Positions 1-8,760 of a stretch of 64,000 nucleotides of DNA are shown here, piece by piece. Under the pieces are notes generated by a model that worked only from the letters and a program-made list of their open reading frames with translations, was not told where the DNA came from and did not search any database. Source of the stretch: Limnohabitans sp. WS1 (GTDB taxonomy: Bacteria > Pseudomonadota > Gammaproteobacteria > Burkholderiales > Burkholderiaceae_C); the NCBI RefSeq assembly GCF_003063265.1, contig NZ_NERU01000001.1:620001-684000 (forward strand). Reading direction: 5' to 3'. How positions within the stretch are numbered: the stretch's first letter is position 1; the number at the start of each line of letters is the position of its first letter. A program made the translations under genes and the position numbers.

Positions 1-660
1 ACCAGAAAAGCTGACCAACAAATGGCGTGCGGCACAGTAAGCGTCGAGCGTCATGGGGTCGTGGGCCATGGGGTGGCCTTGACGCATCACGCAGACGTAT
101 TCACCCGCGTACAGACGCTGGTGTTCAAAAGACACCGCTTCTCCGGCTTGGGCACGCCCCGTCAAATCGGTCAACACGGCAGGAAAGTAGCCCAAGGCCA
201 TGTCGGCGACCCCTTCACCGAGCAGGCTTCGTGGGTCGCGCGTGTTCAGCGGCACCACCCTGAGTGACACGCCGGGCGCTTGCTGTTGCAGTTGTCGGGC
301 CAAGCCGCCCATCAACTCGGCAGCTGTGGCGTCGGCCATGGCCAAGATGAAGGTGTTGGTGGCCTCTTGCGGCACAAACGGACTGGGCACGATGGCCTCT
401 TGAAGCTGGCGCAGGGCTTCGCGCACACTGGGCCAAAGCGCCAGCGCCCGGGGGGTGGGCTCGATGCCATGGCCTTGGCGTTTGACCAGCTCATCGTCCA
501 GGGCGTCGCGCAAGCGGCGCAAAGCATTGCTCACCGCCGGTTGAGACAGTGAGAGGTTTCGGGCCGCCCGGGTCAGGCTGCGCTCGGCCATGACTTCGTC
601 AAAAATCCGAAGCAAGTTGAGGTCGAGCGTGCGAAATGAGGCTGGGATGTGAGCGTTCAT
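1..660 (-). CDS. LysR-family transcriptional regulator (C-terminus beyond window)
   Basis: The reading frame is open from the ATG at 660 down to base 1, giving the first 220 residues of a LysR-type regulator; the rest lies outside the window. The N-terminus (LDLNLLRIFDEVMAERSLTR, then SLSQPAVSNALRRLRDALDD) is a textbook winged helix-turn-helix at residues 12-70. The start of the periplasmic-binding-like effector domain follows (FILAMADATAAELM). The LxLLRIFDEV pattern is common in the NodD/LeuO-like branch. The effector is unknown. It is transcribed away from the small membrane protein gene at 807, and the 146-bp gap holds a 9-bp direct repeat that could be its binding site. Confidence 0.9.
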   Translation of the reverse strand, partial: MNAHIPASFRTLDLNLLRIFDEVMAERSLTRAARNLSLSQPAVSNALRRLRDALDDELVKRQGHGIEPTPRALALWPSVREALRQLQEAIVPSPFVPQEATNTFILAMADATAAELMGGLARQLQQQAPGVSLRVVPLNTRDPRSLLGEGVADMALGYFPAVLTDLTGRAQAGEAVSFEHQRLYAGEYVCVMRQGHPMAHDPMTLDAYCAARHLLVSFSG

Positions 661-683
661 GCGGGGACAGATGATTTATCACC

Positions 684-708
684 ATTATGAATGTCAAACA
701 TCATGAAT
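684..708. promoter_or_regulatory. Direct repeat in LysR intergenic region, possible regulator site
   Basis: ATTATGAAT (684-692) and ATCATGAAT (700-708) form a direct repeat with a 16-bp period. It lies just upstream of the LysR start and of the predicted promoter of the next gene. Whether the LysR protein binds it is only inferred. Confidence 0.3.
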
Positions 709-714
709 ATAAAG

Positions 715-743
715 TTGAACGACACTGGTAAAAACCCTATGAT
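715..743 (+). promoter_or_regulatory. Predicted sigma70 promoter for the gene at 807
   Basis: TTGAAC (715-720), a 17-bp spacer and TATGAT (738-743) are close to the -35 and -10 consensus. The expected transcription start near 750 leaves a leader of about 55 nt before the ATG at 807. Confidence 0.5.
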
Positions 744-806
744 TCACCCATCGGTTTTGACGTTTTCAATATCAAAGTGCACAAAATCGAATCAAGGGAA
801 CAAAAA

Positions 807-1289
807 ATGAACACCACCTCCACCACCACCACCTCATCCGTCTTGGCTCAGATGAGCACCGTCCGTGCCAAGCACCCTGTGCTGAGTGCATCCACCAAAG
901 CGTTGTCGACATGGCTGTCCACGGCAGGCGTGGCAGCCCTGCTGGTCTTGGCCAACCACCTCATGGACGATTGGGCCGAAACACACCTCATGGCCGCTTG
1001 GTTGGCTTTGTGGGCCTTGGCCATTGTGGCCATCGTTGTTTTGCGCAGCGTGAGCCGAATGCTGGCGCAAAACATGATCACGGGGCTGAACCAGTGGTCT
1101 GCACATCTGGCACGCCGTCGGGCCGATGAACGCCTGTGGAACATGGCCCAAGCCGACAGCCGTTTGATGGGTGAGCTGCAAACAGCGATGGACCGTGCCG
1201 ATGAAATCGGGCTTCCAACGCCCAACTTGACCACTTACATGACTCGCCGCGCGGCCCGCATGGTCCATAACCGCCTGTATTACATCTGA
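807..1289 (+). CDS. Hypothetical membrane protein
   Basis: This is a 160-residue protein that I cannot assign to a family. The ATG at 807 is preferred because AAGGGA lies just upstream; an in-frame start at 777 lacks such a site. A Thr/Ser-rich N-terminus is followed by two hydrophobic segments at about residues 37-50 and 63-80, then a basic cytosolic-type tail rich in Arg. The tail contains ARRRADERLWNMAQADSRLM. The composition suggests a small inner-membrane protein with a soluble C-terminal helix region. It converges with the exporter gene downstream (9-bp gap). Confidence 0.7.
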   Translation: MNTTSTTTTSSVLAQMSTVRAKHPVLSASTKALSTWLSTAGVAALLVLANHLMDDWAETHLMAAWLALWALAIVAIVVLRSVSRMLAQNMITGLNQWSAHLARRRADERLWNMAQADSRLMGELQTAMDRADEIGLPTPNLTTYMTRRAARMVHNRLYYI

Positions 1290-1298
1290 GCGTTGGGC

Positions 1299-2267
1299 CT
1301 AAGCCCCTTTCGCGACCGATTTTTGTTCAAGGGCCGGTGTGGGTCGTGAGGCCAAGTAGATGCCGGGCAAGATCAAGGCAGCCCCCATCACATGGTGCCA
1401 GCCCAAAGACTCCCCCAACACAGCCCAAGCGGTCAAGCCGCCATACAAAGGGCCGAGGTACAAACTGGCGGCCACCCGACTCGCGCCCAAGGCTTTCTGG
1501 CAAAAACCATACGCCCAATAAGCCCCAATGCCGGGAACGAGACCCGCCAACACGACCAAGAGCGTGGCCTGCACGCTCCATGCGGGTGTGCTGTCCAGTT
1601 GCACTTCCCAAATTGCAAATGGCGTCAAGACCAAGACCCCACCTGCACAAATGGCCGCCAAACGCGCTGTGGCCCCCAGGGGACTGGGCCATTTCTTTTG
1701 CAACAAAGCAAAGGCCGCCCACGCGACCATGGCCAGCACAATCCAGCCATCGCCTGCGACCCAGTTGACTTGCCCCAGAGCGCCCCACTGGCCTTTCACC
1801 ACCACATGAAAAACGCCAGACAAAGCCACCACCACGCCCAGGCCTTGCCGCCACGAAAAACGCTCACCCAGCCACAACACCGCCCCCAAGGTGATCAGCA
1901 CGGGTGATGCGGCGTAAATCAGCGCGATGTTCATGGCGGTGGTGGTCTGCGCCCCTTGGTAAACCCAGGCCCCACAAACCAGCATGCCCAATGCCCCCAA
2001 GACCAAATAGCGCCATGTTTCTTGCAAGGTGCTGCGCCTCTCACGCCACAGTTCACGGCGGGCGACAAAACCCAAAATCAACCCGGCCAAGGCCCACCGA
2101 CCCCAGGCCAGCATGTGCGGCTCAACCACCCCAGGCGCGGTGCGGGCCACGATGTAATTGACGGACCACAGGGCAGGGGTGATCCACAGCAAGGTCAAAG
2201 CCATGCGCTGCCGATCCATCCCCATGAATTTGAAATGGCTGTTCATGGAGTTAATATGTTTATTCAT
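1299..2267 (-). CDS. EamA/DMT-family transporter
   Basis: The protein has about ten hydrophobic segments and the tandem EamA domain architecture of drug/metabolite exporters of about 300 residues. Segments such as LLWITPALWSVNYIVARTAP and the second-half GLVPGIGAYWAYGFCQKALG are typical. The substrate cannot be inferred. The start is uncertain: ATG codons occur at 2267 and 2246 and again just before MDRQRMAL, and none has a strong ribosome-binding site. It is divergent from the lipoprotein gene at 2315. Confidence 0.88.
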   Translation of the reverse strand: MNKHINSMNSHFKFMGMDRQRMALTLLWITPALWSVNYIVARTAPGVVEPHMLAWGRWALAGLILGFVARRELWRERRSTLQETWRYLVLGALGMLVCGAWVYQGAQTTTAMNIALIYAASPVLITLGAVLWLGERFSWRQGLGVVVALSGVFHVVVKGQWGALGQVNWVAGDGWIVLAMVAWAAFALLQKKWPSPLGATARLAAICAGGVLVLTPFAIWEVQLDSTPAWSVQATLLVVLAGLVPGIGAYWAYGFCQKALGASRVAASLYLGPLYGGLTAWAVLGESLGWHHVMGAALILPGIYLASRPTPALEQKSVAKGA

Positions 2268-2314
2268 GCCAAAAGAATTCAAAATTTCTTCTTTTTATAA
2301 ACGAAAGGACTGAC

Positions 2315-2989
2315 ATGCTGATCAGAACAGGGGTGTGCTTGCTGGTACTCGCCATGTTGGCGGGATGTTCGACGGCATCCAAAAAAATCGCTGCCACTTA
2401 CACATCTCCCCAACAGTACCAATCTTACGATTGTGCCCAGTTGGCTCAAGAATCCCATCGGATCTTGGTGCGGGTCAAACAACTCGGTGTTCAATTGGAC
2501 CAGGCTGCAGCCAATGACCAAGCCATTGGGGTGGTGGGGGCTGTTTTGTTCTGGCCAGCTTTGTTGGCCCTTGGAGGAACCAAGCAACAAGAGGCTGAGT
2601 ACGCCCGTTTGAAAGGTGAATACGAGGCCGCTGAGCAAGCCGCCATCACCAAAAAATGTGCCTCAGTTGTGGCAGCACCCATGGCAAAAATCTCACCCAA
2701 CAAGCCCCAGGTTGACTTGGACAAGGACTTTGCAAAGGTTTCAGATGTGCAGGCGGTCCCATTCTTGAATGACCGGGGACGTGAAGGGTATCGCCATTGG
2801 CTGAACCAAAAGCCTCCCAAAGCCTTTGTTCTTGCACCCAACGGAACATGGAACGCCACTTGGGGCCTGACCACGGGCAGTGGCGACGAAAGCCCCGACC
2901 CTTTGCCTCGGGCCATGGCCCGATGTGAAAAGCGGGCTCAAGGGTGCAAGGCTTACGCGGTGGATGAGCGCGTGGTGTGGGTGCCCTGA
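2315..2989 (+). CDS. Predicted lipoprotein of unknown function
   Basis: This is a 224-residue protein with a type II signal peptide: MLIRTGVCLLVLAMLAGCS, lipobox LAGC, lipidated Cys at residue 18. The middle part (SYDCAQLAQESHRILVRVKQ, a GVVGAVLFWPALLALGG membrane-like stretch, then EYARLKGEYEAAEQAA) resembles a conserved proteobacterial lipoprotein family. The C-terminal 75 residues (GYRHWLNQKPPKAFVLAPNG ... AYAVDERVVW) match a small module seen in many betaproteobacterial envelope proteins. AAAGGAC precedes the ATG. The function is unknown. Confidence 0.8.
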   Translation: MLIRTGVCLLVLAMLAGCSTASKKIAATYTSPQQYQSYDCAQLAQESHRILVRVKQLGVQLDQAAANDQAIGVVGAVLFWPALLALGGTKQQEAEYARLKGEYEAAEQAAITKKCASVVAAPMAKISPNKPQVDLDKDFAKVSDVQAVPFLNDRGREGYRHWLNQKPPKAFVLAPNGTWNATWGLTTGSGDESPDPLPRAMARCEKRAQGCKAYAVDERVVWVP

Positions 2990-3022
2990 AAAAAAACCGC
3001 CACGACTTGGGGTCGCAGCGGT
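2989..3022 (-). terminator. Rho-independent terminator of pckG
   Basis: Read on the minus strand, a stem with ACCGC and CGAC arms paired to GTCG and GCGGT (2996-3022, loop about 5 nt) runs into eight T residues. It lies 50 bp after the pckG stop codon and touches the end of the convergent lipoprotein gene. Confidence 0.8.
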
Positions 3023-3071
3023 CGTTTGGCCGTGCCACGGGGTGGCACAGCCCTCACAGTTTGACGCCAAA

Positions 3072-4952
3072 TCAAGCCGCCAAACGCGCCTGCAATGCCG
3101 ACTTGGTGTCCAGCAGCGCTTGGGGCAAGTGGTAGCTCAGCTGCGCAAAGTGTTCGTCGTGCAGCTTGAACTCGGCTTGCCAGGCGGCGGCATCGATGCT
3201 GGTTACCGCTTTGAACTGCTCGGCGCTGAAGTCGATGCCGCTCCAGTTAATCTCTGCGTAAGTGGGGGCCACGCCGAACATGGTCTGCTCGCCCTGGGCC
3301 TTGCCTTCCAGACGGTCAATCATCCACTTCAGAACGCGCATGTTGTCGCCGTAGCCGGGCCACACAAACGAGCCGTCTTCGCCTTTGCGGAACCAGTTCA
3401 CGCAGTACATGGCGGGCAGTTGGTGGCCAGCGGCCTCAGCCTTGGCGCCGGTGTCGAGCCAGTGCTGGAAGTAGTCGCTCATGTTGTAGCCGCAAAACGG
3501 CAGCATGGCGAACGGGTCGCGGCGCACCACGCCTTGCGCGCCAAAGGCGGCAGCGGTGGTCTCAGAGCCCATGGTGGCAGCCATGTAAACACCTTCGGTC
3601 CAGCTGCGTGCTTCGGTCACCAAGGGCACAGTGGTTGAACGGCGGCCGCCGAACATGAAGGCGTCGATCGGCACGCCCGCAGCGTCGTCCCAAGCGGGGT
3701 CGAGTGCGGGGTTGTTGGTCGCAGCCACGGTGAAGCGGGCGTTGGGGTGGGCGGCTTTGGCACCGGTTTCCTTGGCAATCTGGGGTGTCCAGTCCTTGCC
3801 TTGCCAGTCGATCAAATGGTCGGGCAGCTTACCGGTGTCCTTTTCCATGCCTTCCCACCACACGTCGCCATCGTCCGTGAGGGCCACGTTGGTGAAGATC
3901 ACGTCCTTGTGCAGGCTCAGCATGCAGTTGGGGTTGGTCTTCATGTTGGTGCCGGGGGCGACGCCAAAGTAACCGGCTTCGGGGTTGATGGCGTACATCT
4001 TGCCGTCGGTGTGCGGCTTGACCCAAGCGATGTCGTCACCAATGGTGGTCACGCTCCAGCCTTCAAAGGCCTTGGGTGGCACCAGCATCGAGAAGTTGGT
4101 CTTGCCGCAGGCGCTGGGGAAAGCCGCTGCCACGTGGTACTTCTTGCCCTCGGGGTTGGTCACGCCCAAAATCAGCATGTGCTCGGCCAACCAGCCTTGG
4201 TCACGGCCCATGTTGGAGGCGATGCGCAGCGCAAAGCACTTCTTGCCCAGCAGCGCATTGCCGCCGTAGCCCGAACCGTAAGACCAGATCTCGCGGGTCT
4301 CAGGGAAGTGCACGATGTATTTGGTGGTGGGGTTGCAAGGCCAGCTGGTGCTGTCTTTTTGGCAAACACCGTCGATGGTGGCCAAAGGTGCGCCCACGGT
4401 GTGCATGCAGGGCACGAACTCGCCGTCGGTGCCCAGCACGTCGAACACGGCCTTGCCCATGCGGGTCATGATTTTCTGGTTCACGGCCACATAGGCACTG
4501 TCGGTCAGCTCGATGCCAATGTGGCTGATGTGCGAACCCAGCGGGCCCATCGAGAAAGGCACCACATACATCGTGCGGCCAGCCATGCAGCCGTCAAACA
4601 GCGGGTTCAGGGTGGTGCGCATTTGCGCGGGCTCCATCCAGTTGTTGGTGGGGCCGGCGTTTTCTTTTTGGGCCGAGCAGATGTAGGTGCGGTCTTCCAC
4701 ACGGGCCACGTCTGATGGATCAGAGCAGGCCAAGAAAGAGTTGGCGCGCTTGGCCGGGTTGAGTTTTTTGAAGGTGCCTGCAGCGACCAATTCGGCGCAC
4801 AGGCGGTCGTATTCTTCTTGGGAGCCGTCGCACCAATAAATGTTGGCGGGCTTGCACAGGGCGGCCATTTCGGCGACCCAGGCGATCAGCTTGGCGTTTT
4901 TGACGTAACTGGGCGTATTGAGGGACAGGCCCTGCATCACGGGTGAGTTCAT
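3072..4952 (-). CDS. pckG: Phosphoenolpyruvate carboxykinase (GTP)
   Basis: This 626-residue enzyme interconverts oxaloacetate + GTP and phosphoenolpyruvate + CO2 + GDP, the entry step of gluconeogenesis from organic acids. The family signature FPSACGKTN, with the nucleotide-binding loop and reactive Cys282, lies at residues 278-286; the kinase-2-type metal motif GDDIAWV is at 305-311. The length fits the GTP-dependent class rather than the ATP-dependent one. The ATG at 4952 is chosen because GGAG lies about 8 nt upstream and the resulting N-terminus fits the family; in-frame codons further upstream encode unrelated residues. The leader carries a 40-bp palindrome, and a strong terminator follows the gene. 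Confidence 0.97.
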   Translation of the reverse strand: MNSPVMQGLSLNTPSYVKNAKLIAWVAEMAALCKPANIYWCDGSQEEYDRLCAELVAAGTFKKLNPAKRANSFLACSDPSDVARVEDRTYICSAQKENAGPTNNWMEPAQMRTTLNPLFDGCMAGRTMYVVPFSMGPLGSHISHIGIELTDSAYVAVNQKIMTRMGKAVFDVLGTDGEFVPCMHTVGAPLATIDGVCQKDSTSWPCNPTTKYIVHFPETREIWSYGSGYGGNALLGKKCFALRIASNMGRDQGWLAEHMLILGVTNPEGKKYHVAAAFPSACGKTNFSMLVPPKAFEGWSVTTIGDDIAWVKPHTDGKMYAINPEAGYFGVAPGTNMKTNPNCMLSLHKDVIFTNVALTDDGDVWWEGMEKDTGKLPDHLIDWQGKDWTPQIAKETGAKAAHPNARFTVAATNNPALDPAWDDAAGVPIDAFMFGGRRSTTVPLVTEARSWTEGVYMAATMGSETTAAAFGAQGVVRRDPFAMLPFCGYNMSDYFQHWLDTGAKAEAAGHQLPAMYCVNWFRKGEDGSFVWPGYGDNMRVLKWMIDRLEGKAQGEQTMFGVAPTYAEINWSGIDFSAEQFKAVTSIDAAAWQAEFKLHDEHFAQLSYHLPQALLDTKSALQARLAA

Positions 4953-4976
4953 GGGAAGTGCTCCAAGTTTAAAAAT

Positions 4977-5016
4977 CGTTTTTTCAAAACCTCTGCGCAG
5001 GGGCTTTGAAAAAACG
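4977..5016. repeat. 40-bp near-perfect palindrome in pckG leader/promoter region
   Basis: Two 20-nt arms meet with no spacer at the centre CTGCGCAG (4993-5000), and 18 of 20 positions pair. The outer 11 positions (GTTTTTTCAAA / TTTGAAAAAAC) are perfect. It ends 24 bp before the pckG start codon. It could be an operator, or a leader hairpin: on the minus strand it is followed by GATTTTT. Confidence 0.7.
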
Positions 5017-5148
5017 GCTGGGGGGCTGAGATACTGCGCGTGACCCACTGAAAATGGGTGGTCACCATTGGGTAAGCTGTGGGGCCTCGATTTTAGGGAG
5101 CCTGCCTGTTGCGTGCCTGTCAGATTGCTGAAAAACCCTTTTATATCT

Positions 5149-5988
5149 ATGCAAAAAACGCATGACGTTATGCAAACCGATTGGTTTGAACATGGGCGCC
5201 AAGGCCGTCGCGCCCGCACCCTGCTGGTGAGTGCGTTGTTCGTATCGGCAGCCCTGTTCCCGTTTTTGGCACGGGCCCAGGGCCAAGGGCCTGTGCGCCT
5301 CAAAATCGCCGCAGCCAGCAATCTGAAGTTTGTGCTGGCTGACTTGACAAGCCAATACAAGCAACAAACCGGCGTTCAGGTCGATGTGAATTTGGGCGCT
5401 TCGGGCAACCTGGCGCGGCAGATTTTGCAGGGTTTGCCGGTTGAACAATTCATCTCGGCCGATGAGGCTTGGGTGGCCGAACTGGCCAAAGCCGGGCGCA
5501 CGGTGGACGCGGGTCAGCGATATGCCACGGGTCGCTTGGCGCTGATCGTGCCTAAAAATTCAGCACTTCCGCTGGCTCAGGGCTTGGCGGCGGTGGTCCG
5601 CGCCCTGAAACCGGGCGACAAATTCGCCCTCGCGAACCCGGCCCTGGCCCCTTATGGCGTGGCCGCCGTAGAGGCCTTGCAGCGTGCGGGCGTTGGACCA
5701 CTGACTGCACAGCAAAAAGTGCTGGGCGACCACATCGGCCAGGCGACCCAGTTTGTGGCCACGGGCGCGGCGCAGGCGGGCATCACCGCTTTGGCGCTGG
5801 CGCAGGCCCCCGAGATCGCCCGCAGCTTGCAGGTTTTGCCGCTGCCTGCTGATTTGCACGCCCCCCTGCACCAGCGCATGGTGCTGCTCAAGGGTGCGGG
5901 TGCGGCGGCGGCAAACTGGCACCAGTTTTTGCTCAGCCCGCCCGCACAAGCGGTGTTTGTGCGGCACGGTTACGCCTTGCCGCAATAA
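5149..5988 (+). CDS. modA: Molybdate ABC transporter, periplasmic binding protein
   Basis: ModA captures molybdate in the periplasm for the ModB/ModC importer. After a basic n-region ([10 protein letters not shown]) and a hydrophobic signal core ending ARA, the mature part begins [13 protein letters not shown] and continues [18 protein letters not shown] and ISADEAW. These are the oxyanion-binding loops of the family. It ends [18 protein letters not shown], the normal ModA C-terminus. Possible starts are 5149 and 5170; neither has a clear ribosome-binding site. It heads the operon with modB (69-bp gap) and modC. Confidence 0.93.
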   Translation: MQKTHDVMQTDWFEHGRQGRRARTLLVSALFVSAALFPFLARAQGQGPVRLKIAAASNLKFVLADLTSQYKQQTGVQVDVNLGASGNLARQILQGLPVEQFISADEAWVAELAKAGRTVDAGQRYATGRLALIVPKNSALPLAQGLAAVVRALKPGDKFALANPALAPYGVAAVEALQRAGVGPLTAQQKVLGDHIGQATQFVATGAAQAGITALALAQAPEIARSLQVLPLPADLHAPLHQRMVLLKGAGAAAANWHQFLLSPPAQAVFVRHGYALPQ

Positions 5989-6057
5989 TCCAGCTCAACA
6001 CCCGCCTCAAACTCAGCCATCAACCCTGCACTTCCATTCGCCTGCAAACCCCACTTT

Positions 6058-6735
6058 ATGGATTGGTCCGCCCTTCACGTTTCGCTCACTTTGGCGGTTT
6101 TGACCACCCTGGCGCTGCTGCCCGTAGGCTTGGCGCTGGCCCGTTGGTTGGCCGTGACTGCCTGGGCAGGCCGCCCTGTGGTCGAGGCATTGCTGCTGCT
6201 GCCCTTGCTGCTGCCACCCACCGTGATCGGTTTTTACTTTTTGGTGGCCTTTGGGCAGGGCAGTTCTTTGGGCGCGTGGCTCTCGTCCTCGGGCGTCCGC
6301 TTGGTGTTCACGCTCGAAGGCTTGCTGCTGGTGAGCGTGCTGGTCAACCTGCCCTTCATGGTGCAACCGATTCAGCGCGCCTTTGCAGCAGTGCCGCACA
6401 GCCTGCGCGAGGCGGCTTGGGTGTCTGGCTTGTCGACCTGGCAGACCTTTTGGCGCATCGAGTTGCCTTTGGCCTGGCCCGGTTTGCTGGCCGGCATGGC
6501 GCTCACGGTGGCGCACACGCTGGGCGAGTTTGGCGTGGTGCTCATGGTGGGCGGCAACATCGAGGGTGAGACCCGCACGCTGTCGGTGTCGTTGTACGAC
6601 AAAGTGCAGGGCATGGATTTGCAGTCTGCCCATGTGATGGCCTTGGCGCTGGTGGGCATCTCCTTGCTGGCGCTCAGCCTCGTGCTGGCGTTTGATCGGG
6701 TGGGCCAGCGCGGCCGCGCCTTGCAGGAGCGCTGA
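6058..6735 (+). CDS. modB: Molybdate ABC transporter permease
   Basis: This 225-residue inner-membrane permease has five or six hydrophobic segments. The cytoplasmic coupling loop EAAWVSGLSTWQTFWRIELP, followed by LAWPGLLAGMALTVAHTLGE, carries the EAA-type motif that contacts the ATPase. GEFGVVLMVGGNIEGETRTL is the ModB hallmark. Its stop codon overlaps the start of modC, suggesting translational coupling. Confidence 0.96.
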   Translation: MDWSALHVSLTLAVLTTLALLPVGLALARWLAVTAWAGRPVVEALLLLPLLLPPTVIGFYFLVAFGQGSSLGAWLSSSGVRLVFTLEGLLLVSVLVNLPFMVQPIQRAFAAVPHSLREAAWVSGLSTWQTFWRIELPLAWPGLLAGMALTVAHTLGEFGVVLMVGGNIEGETRTLSVSLYDKVQGMDLQSAHVMALALVGISLLALSLVLAFDRVGQRGRALQER

Positions 6736-7910
6736 TGAACGGCTTGCAAGTGCAATTGCGCTCAAACAGCCCCATTCGGCTGGAGGCCGAGTTTGACTGC
6801 GGCGCGGGCGAGTTGGTGGCGCTGGTCGGGCCGTCGGGCAGCGGCAAAACCAGCATGCTGCGCGCCATCGCGGGCTTGTGGACACCCACCGATGTGCAAG
6901 GCCACATTCGGGTGGCGGGCCAAGCTTGGCTGGACACGGCGGCGGGGGTGCAGCTCAGCCCGCAAGAGCGCCGGGCCGGCCTGGTGTTCCAGCATTACGC
7001 GCTGTTTCCGCACATGACGGCGCAGGCCAATGTGGCGCTGGCCGCTGGGCCGGGCTGGTCGGGCGCTGACGTGCAGACTTTGCTGGCGCGGTTGGGGCTG
7101 GCCGCGCTGAGCCAGCGCAGGCCCTCGCAACTGTCTGGCGGTCAGCAGCAGCGGGTGGCGCTGGCTCGGGCGCTGGTGCGGGTCATGCCCAGGCCCGCTT
7201 TGGCGTCAAGCCCCGCCAAGCCCCCCCAAGCGTTGCCCGGCGTCTTGTTGCTGGACGAGCCCTTTTCTGCGGTGGACGCACCCACACGCCAAACGCTGTA
7301 CCGCGAGTTGGCCGCTTTGCGCCAAAAGGTGTCGGTGCCCATGGTGCTGGTCACGCACGACCTGGCCGAGGCCCGACGCCTGGCCGACCGGGTGGTGATC
7401 GTGGACGCGGGCCAGACCCTGCAAACCGGCGAACCTGCCCGCGTGTTTGCCAGCCCGCGCAACGCCCGGGTGGCCGAGTTGGTGGGCATTCAAAACCACT
7501 TTGAAGGGCGCTTTTTGAAGGGCGAAGCCGGCTGGGGGCGCTTGTGCTGGACAGACCCCGCGCAGCCAGAAGCCGAACTGGACCTGGCGGTGTTTGACAA
7601 AAACAAGATCGACGACGGCACCCGCGTGACCTGGGTGCTGAACGGGGAACAGGTGGACGTGATGGCCGACGGCCAGCTGCCCAGTCTGGCAGCGCCGGGC
7701 CACACACGCTTGCGCTGCCAGCTGCTGGAGGTCTTGTCGCTGGGCGAAATCAGCCTGTGCACGCTCCGGCCCGAAGCCCTGCCCAGCCAAACCATCACCT
7801 TGAACCTGACCACCCGCCTGCTGGACCGTTTGCAGGTGCAAGCCGGGGGCAGGGTGCAATTGCTGATCGCGCCGGGGGCGCTGCACATCATGCCCGTGCG
7901 CACAAAATAA
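6735..7910 (+). CDS. modC: Molybdate ABC transporter ATP-binding protein
   Basis: This 391-residue ATPase energises molybdate import. It has a Walker A GPSGSGKT at 32-39, signature LSGGQQQR at 133-140 and Walker B VLLLDEPFSAVD at 170-181. The H-loop lies in VLVTHDLAEA. The C-terminal region (about 250-391) has the MOP/TOBE fold expected of ModC, which binds oxyanion for feedback. Between the signature helix and Walker B lies an extra Pro/Ala-rich stretch (about 149-169) where most homologues have only a few residues. Molybdenum supply is relevant here because two molybdenum hydroxylase clusters lie downstream in the window. Confidence 0.95.
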   Translation: MNGLQVQLRSNSPIRLEAEFDCGAGELVALVGPSGSGKTSMLRAIAGLWTPTDVQGHIRVAGQAWLDTAAGVQLSPQERRAGLVFQHYALFPHMTAQANVALAAGPGWSGADVQTLLARLGLAALSQRRPSQLSGGQQQRVALARALVRVMPRPALASSPAKPPQALPGVLLLDEPFSAVDAPTRQTLYRELAALRQKVSVPMVLVTHDLAEARRLADRVVIVDAGQTLQTGEPARVFASPRNARVAELVGIQNHFEGRFLKGEAGWGRLCWTDPAQPEAELDLAVFDKNKIDDGTRVTWVLNGEQVDVMADGQLPSLAAPGHTRLRCQLLEVLSLGEISLCTLRPEALPSQTITLNLTTRLLDRLQVQAGGRVQLLIAPGALHIMPVRTK

Positions 7911-7939
7911 AACCCGCAAAGCACGGGCTGTTGCGGGTT
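7904..7939 (-). terminator. Terminator between modC and the 44-residue gene
   Basis: AACCCGC (7911-7917) and GCGGGTT (7933-7939) form a stem with a 15-nt loop. On the minus strand it is followed by TTATTTTG, so it best serves the small minus-strand gene; it may also act on modC from the other side. Confidence 0.55.
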
Positions 7940-7980
7940 GGGCGGGTGCGGCCAAGCGGCGCACCGGGGGCGGCCAAGCC

Positions 7981-8115
7981 TCAGGCCATGAACACGGCGA
8001 TGAAGGCCAGCAGGAAAATCAGCACGGCACCAGCGGCTGGAATGATCACGGGAATGTGCTTGACCACGTTTTCCACGGGATCGTCGGATGTGTGAGCGTC
8101 GTTGTGAGCAGACAT
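7981..8115 (-). CDS. Small single-span membrane protein (44 residues)
   Basis: This short gene encodes MSAHNDAHTSDDPVENVVKH followed by IPVIIPAAGAVLIFLLAFIA and VFMA. The N-terminus is charged and rich in His/Asp, and one transmembrane helix covers residues 21-44. A ribosome-binding site GAGG sits 7 nt before the ATG, and a terminator follows the stop. These signals support a real gene. The layout resembles small accessory subunits of respiratory complexes, but nothing nearby supports that role and I assign none. Confidence 0.75.
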   Translation of the reverse strand: MSAHNDAHTSDDPVENVVKHIPVIIPAAGAVLIFLLAFIAVFMA

Positions 8116-8195
8116 GTGGAACCTCAAAAAATAATGGGCTTATTGTAGCCAAGCCAGACTGGCGGGCCGCTGACAAAGGGACGCGACAACCCGGC

Positions 8196-8624
8196 TCACA
8201 TCAGGGCATAGGTGGTGCTGGCCCGAAAAACGCTTTTGCCGTCCTCGGCCCCGGCCAGGTCAATCTCGCCAAAGGCCATGGCCTTGCCCGCCCGCAGCAC
8301 CCGGGCGGTGACCAGGGCGTCCTGGCCCGACAGGGGCTTCATGAAGCTGCTCGACAGCTGCACCGTGCTGCAGGGCCGGAACTGCCCAAAGTGGCTGATG
8401 AGCGCCAGCACCATGGCCGTGTCGGCCGCAGCCATCATGGCCTGACCGCACAGCATGCCGCCCACCCGCGAGAGCTGATCGCTCTGTGGCAGGCGCAGGG
8501 TCACGCTGTCGGCGTCAAAGCGCTCGACCTTCAGGTTCAGCGCCTGCACCCAAGGGGCAAACAGCTCGGACAGGGCTTGCTGCAGAGAGTCGGCGCTCAC
8601 GCGCGATGAGGTATCTGGGGTCAT
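8196..8624 (-). CDS. PaaI-family hotdog-fold thioesterase
   Basis: This 142-residue protein has the PaaI-type acyl-CoA thioesterase pattern: SRVGGMLCGQAMMAAADTAM (hotdog central helix with an Asp that is usually catalytic) and TVQLSSSFMKPLSGQDALVT. Such enzymes hydrolyse acyl- or phenylacyl-CoA esters and often relieve stalled CoA intermediates. The ATG at 8624 is preferred over an in-frame TTG at 8633. No operon partner is evident. Confidence 0.88.
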   Translation of the reverse strand: MTPDTSSRVSADSLQQALSELFAPWVQALNLKVERFDADSVTLRLPQSDQLSRVGGMLCGQAMMAAADTAMVLALISHFGQFRPCSTVQLSSSFMKPLSGQDALVTARVLRAGKAMAFGEIDLAGAEDGKSVFRASTTYALM

Positions 8625-8760
8625 GGTTTGCAAAAAAAGAACGCCAACGTTGGCTGTGGCTCACGGCCATTATCCAGCGCCTGCCTATCGCACAGGGTAC
8701 AGTCGCCCCCAACAAGTCCCACTAGACTGAAAACCTTTTTCACCGACCTGCAGGAACGGC

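Noticed and set aside
3747-4715. 322-codon plus-strand frame inside pckG
   Set aside because: Antisense shadow of pckG; low-complexity His/Gly/Val composition.
4953-5360. N-terminal extension of PckG to 5360
   Set aside because: It runs through the 40-bp palindrome and into modA on the other strand; the start at 4952 has a good ribosome-binding site.
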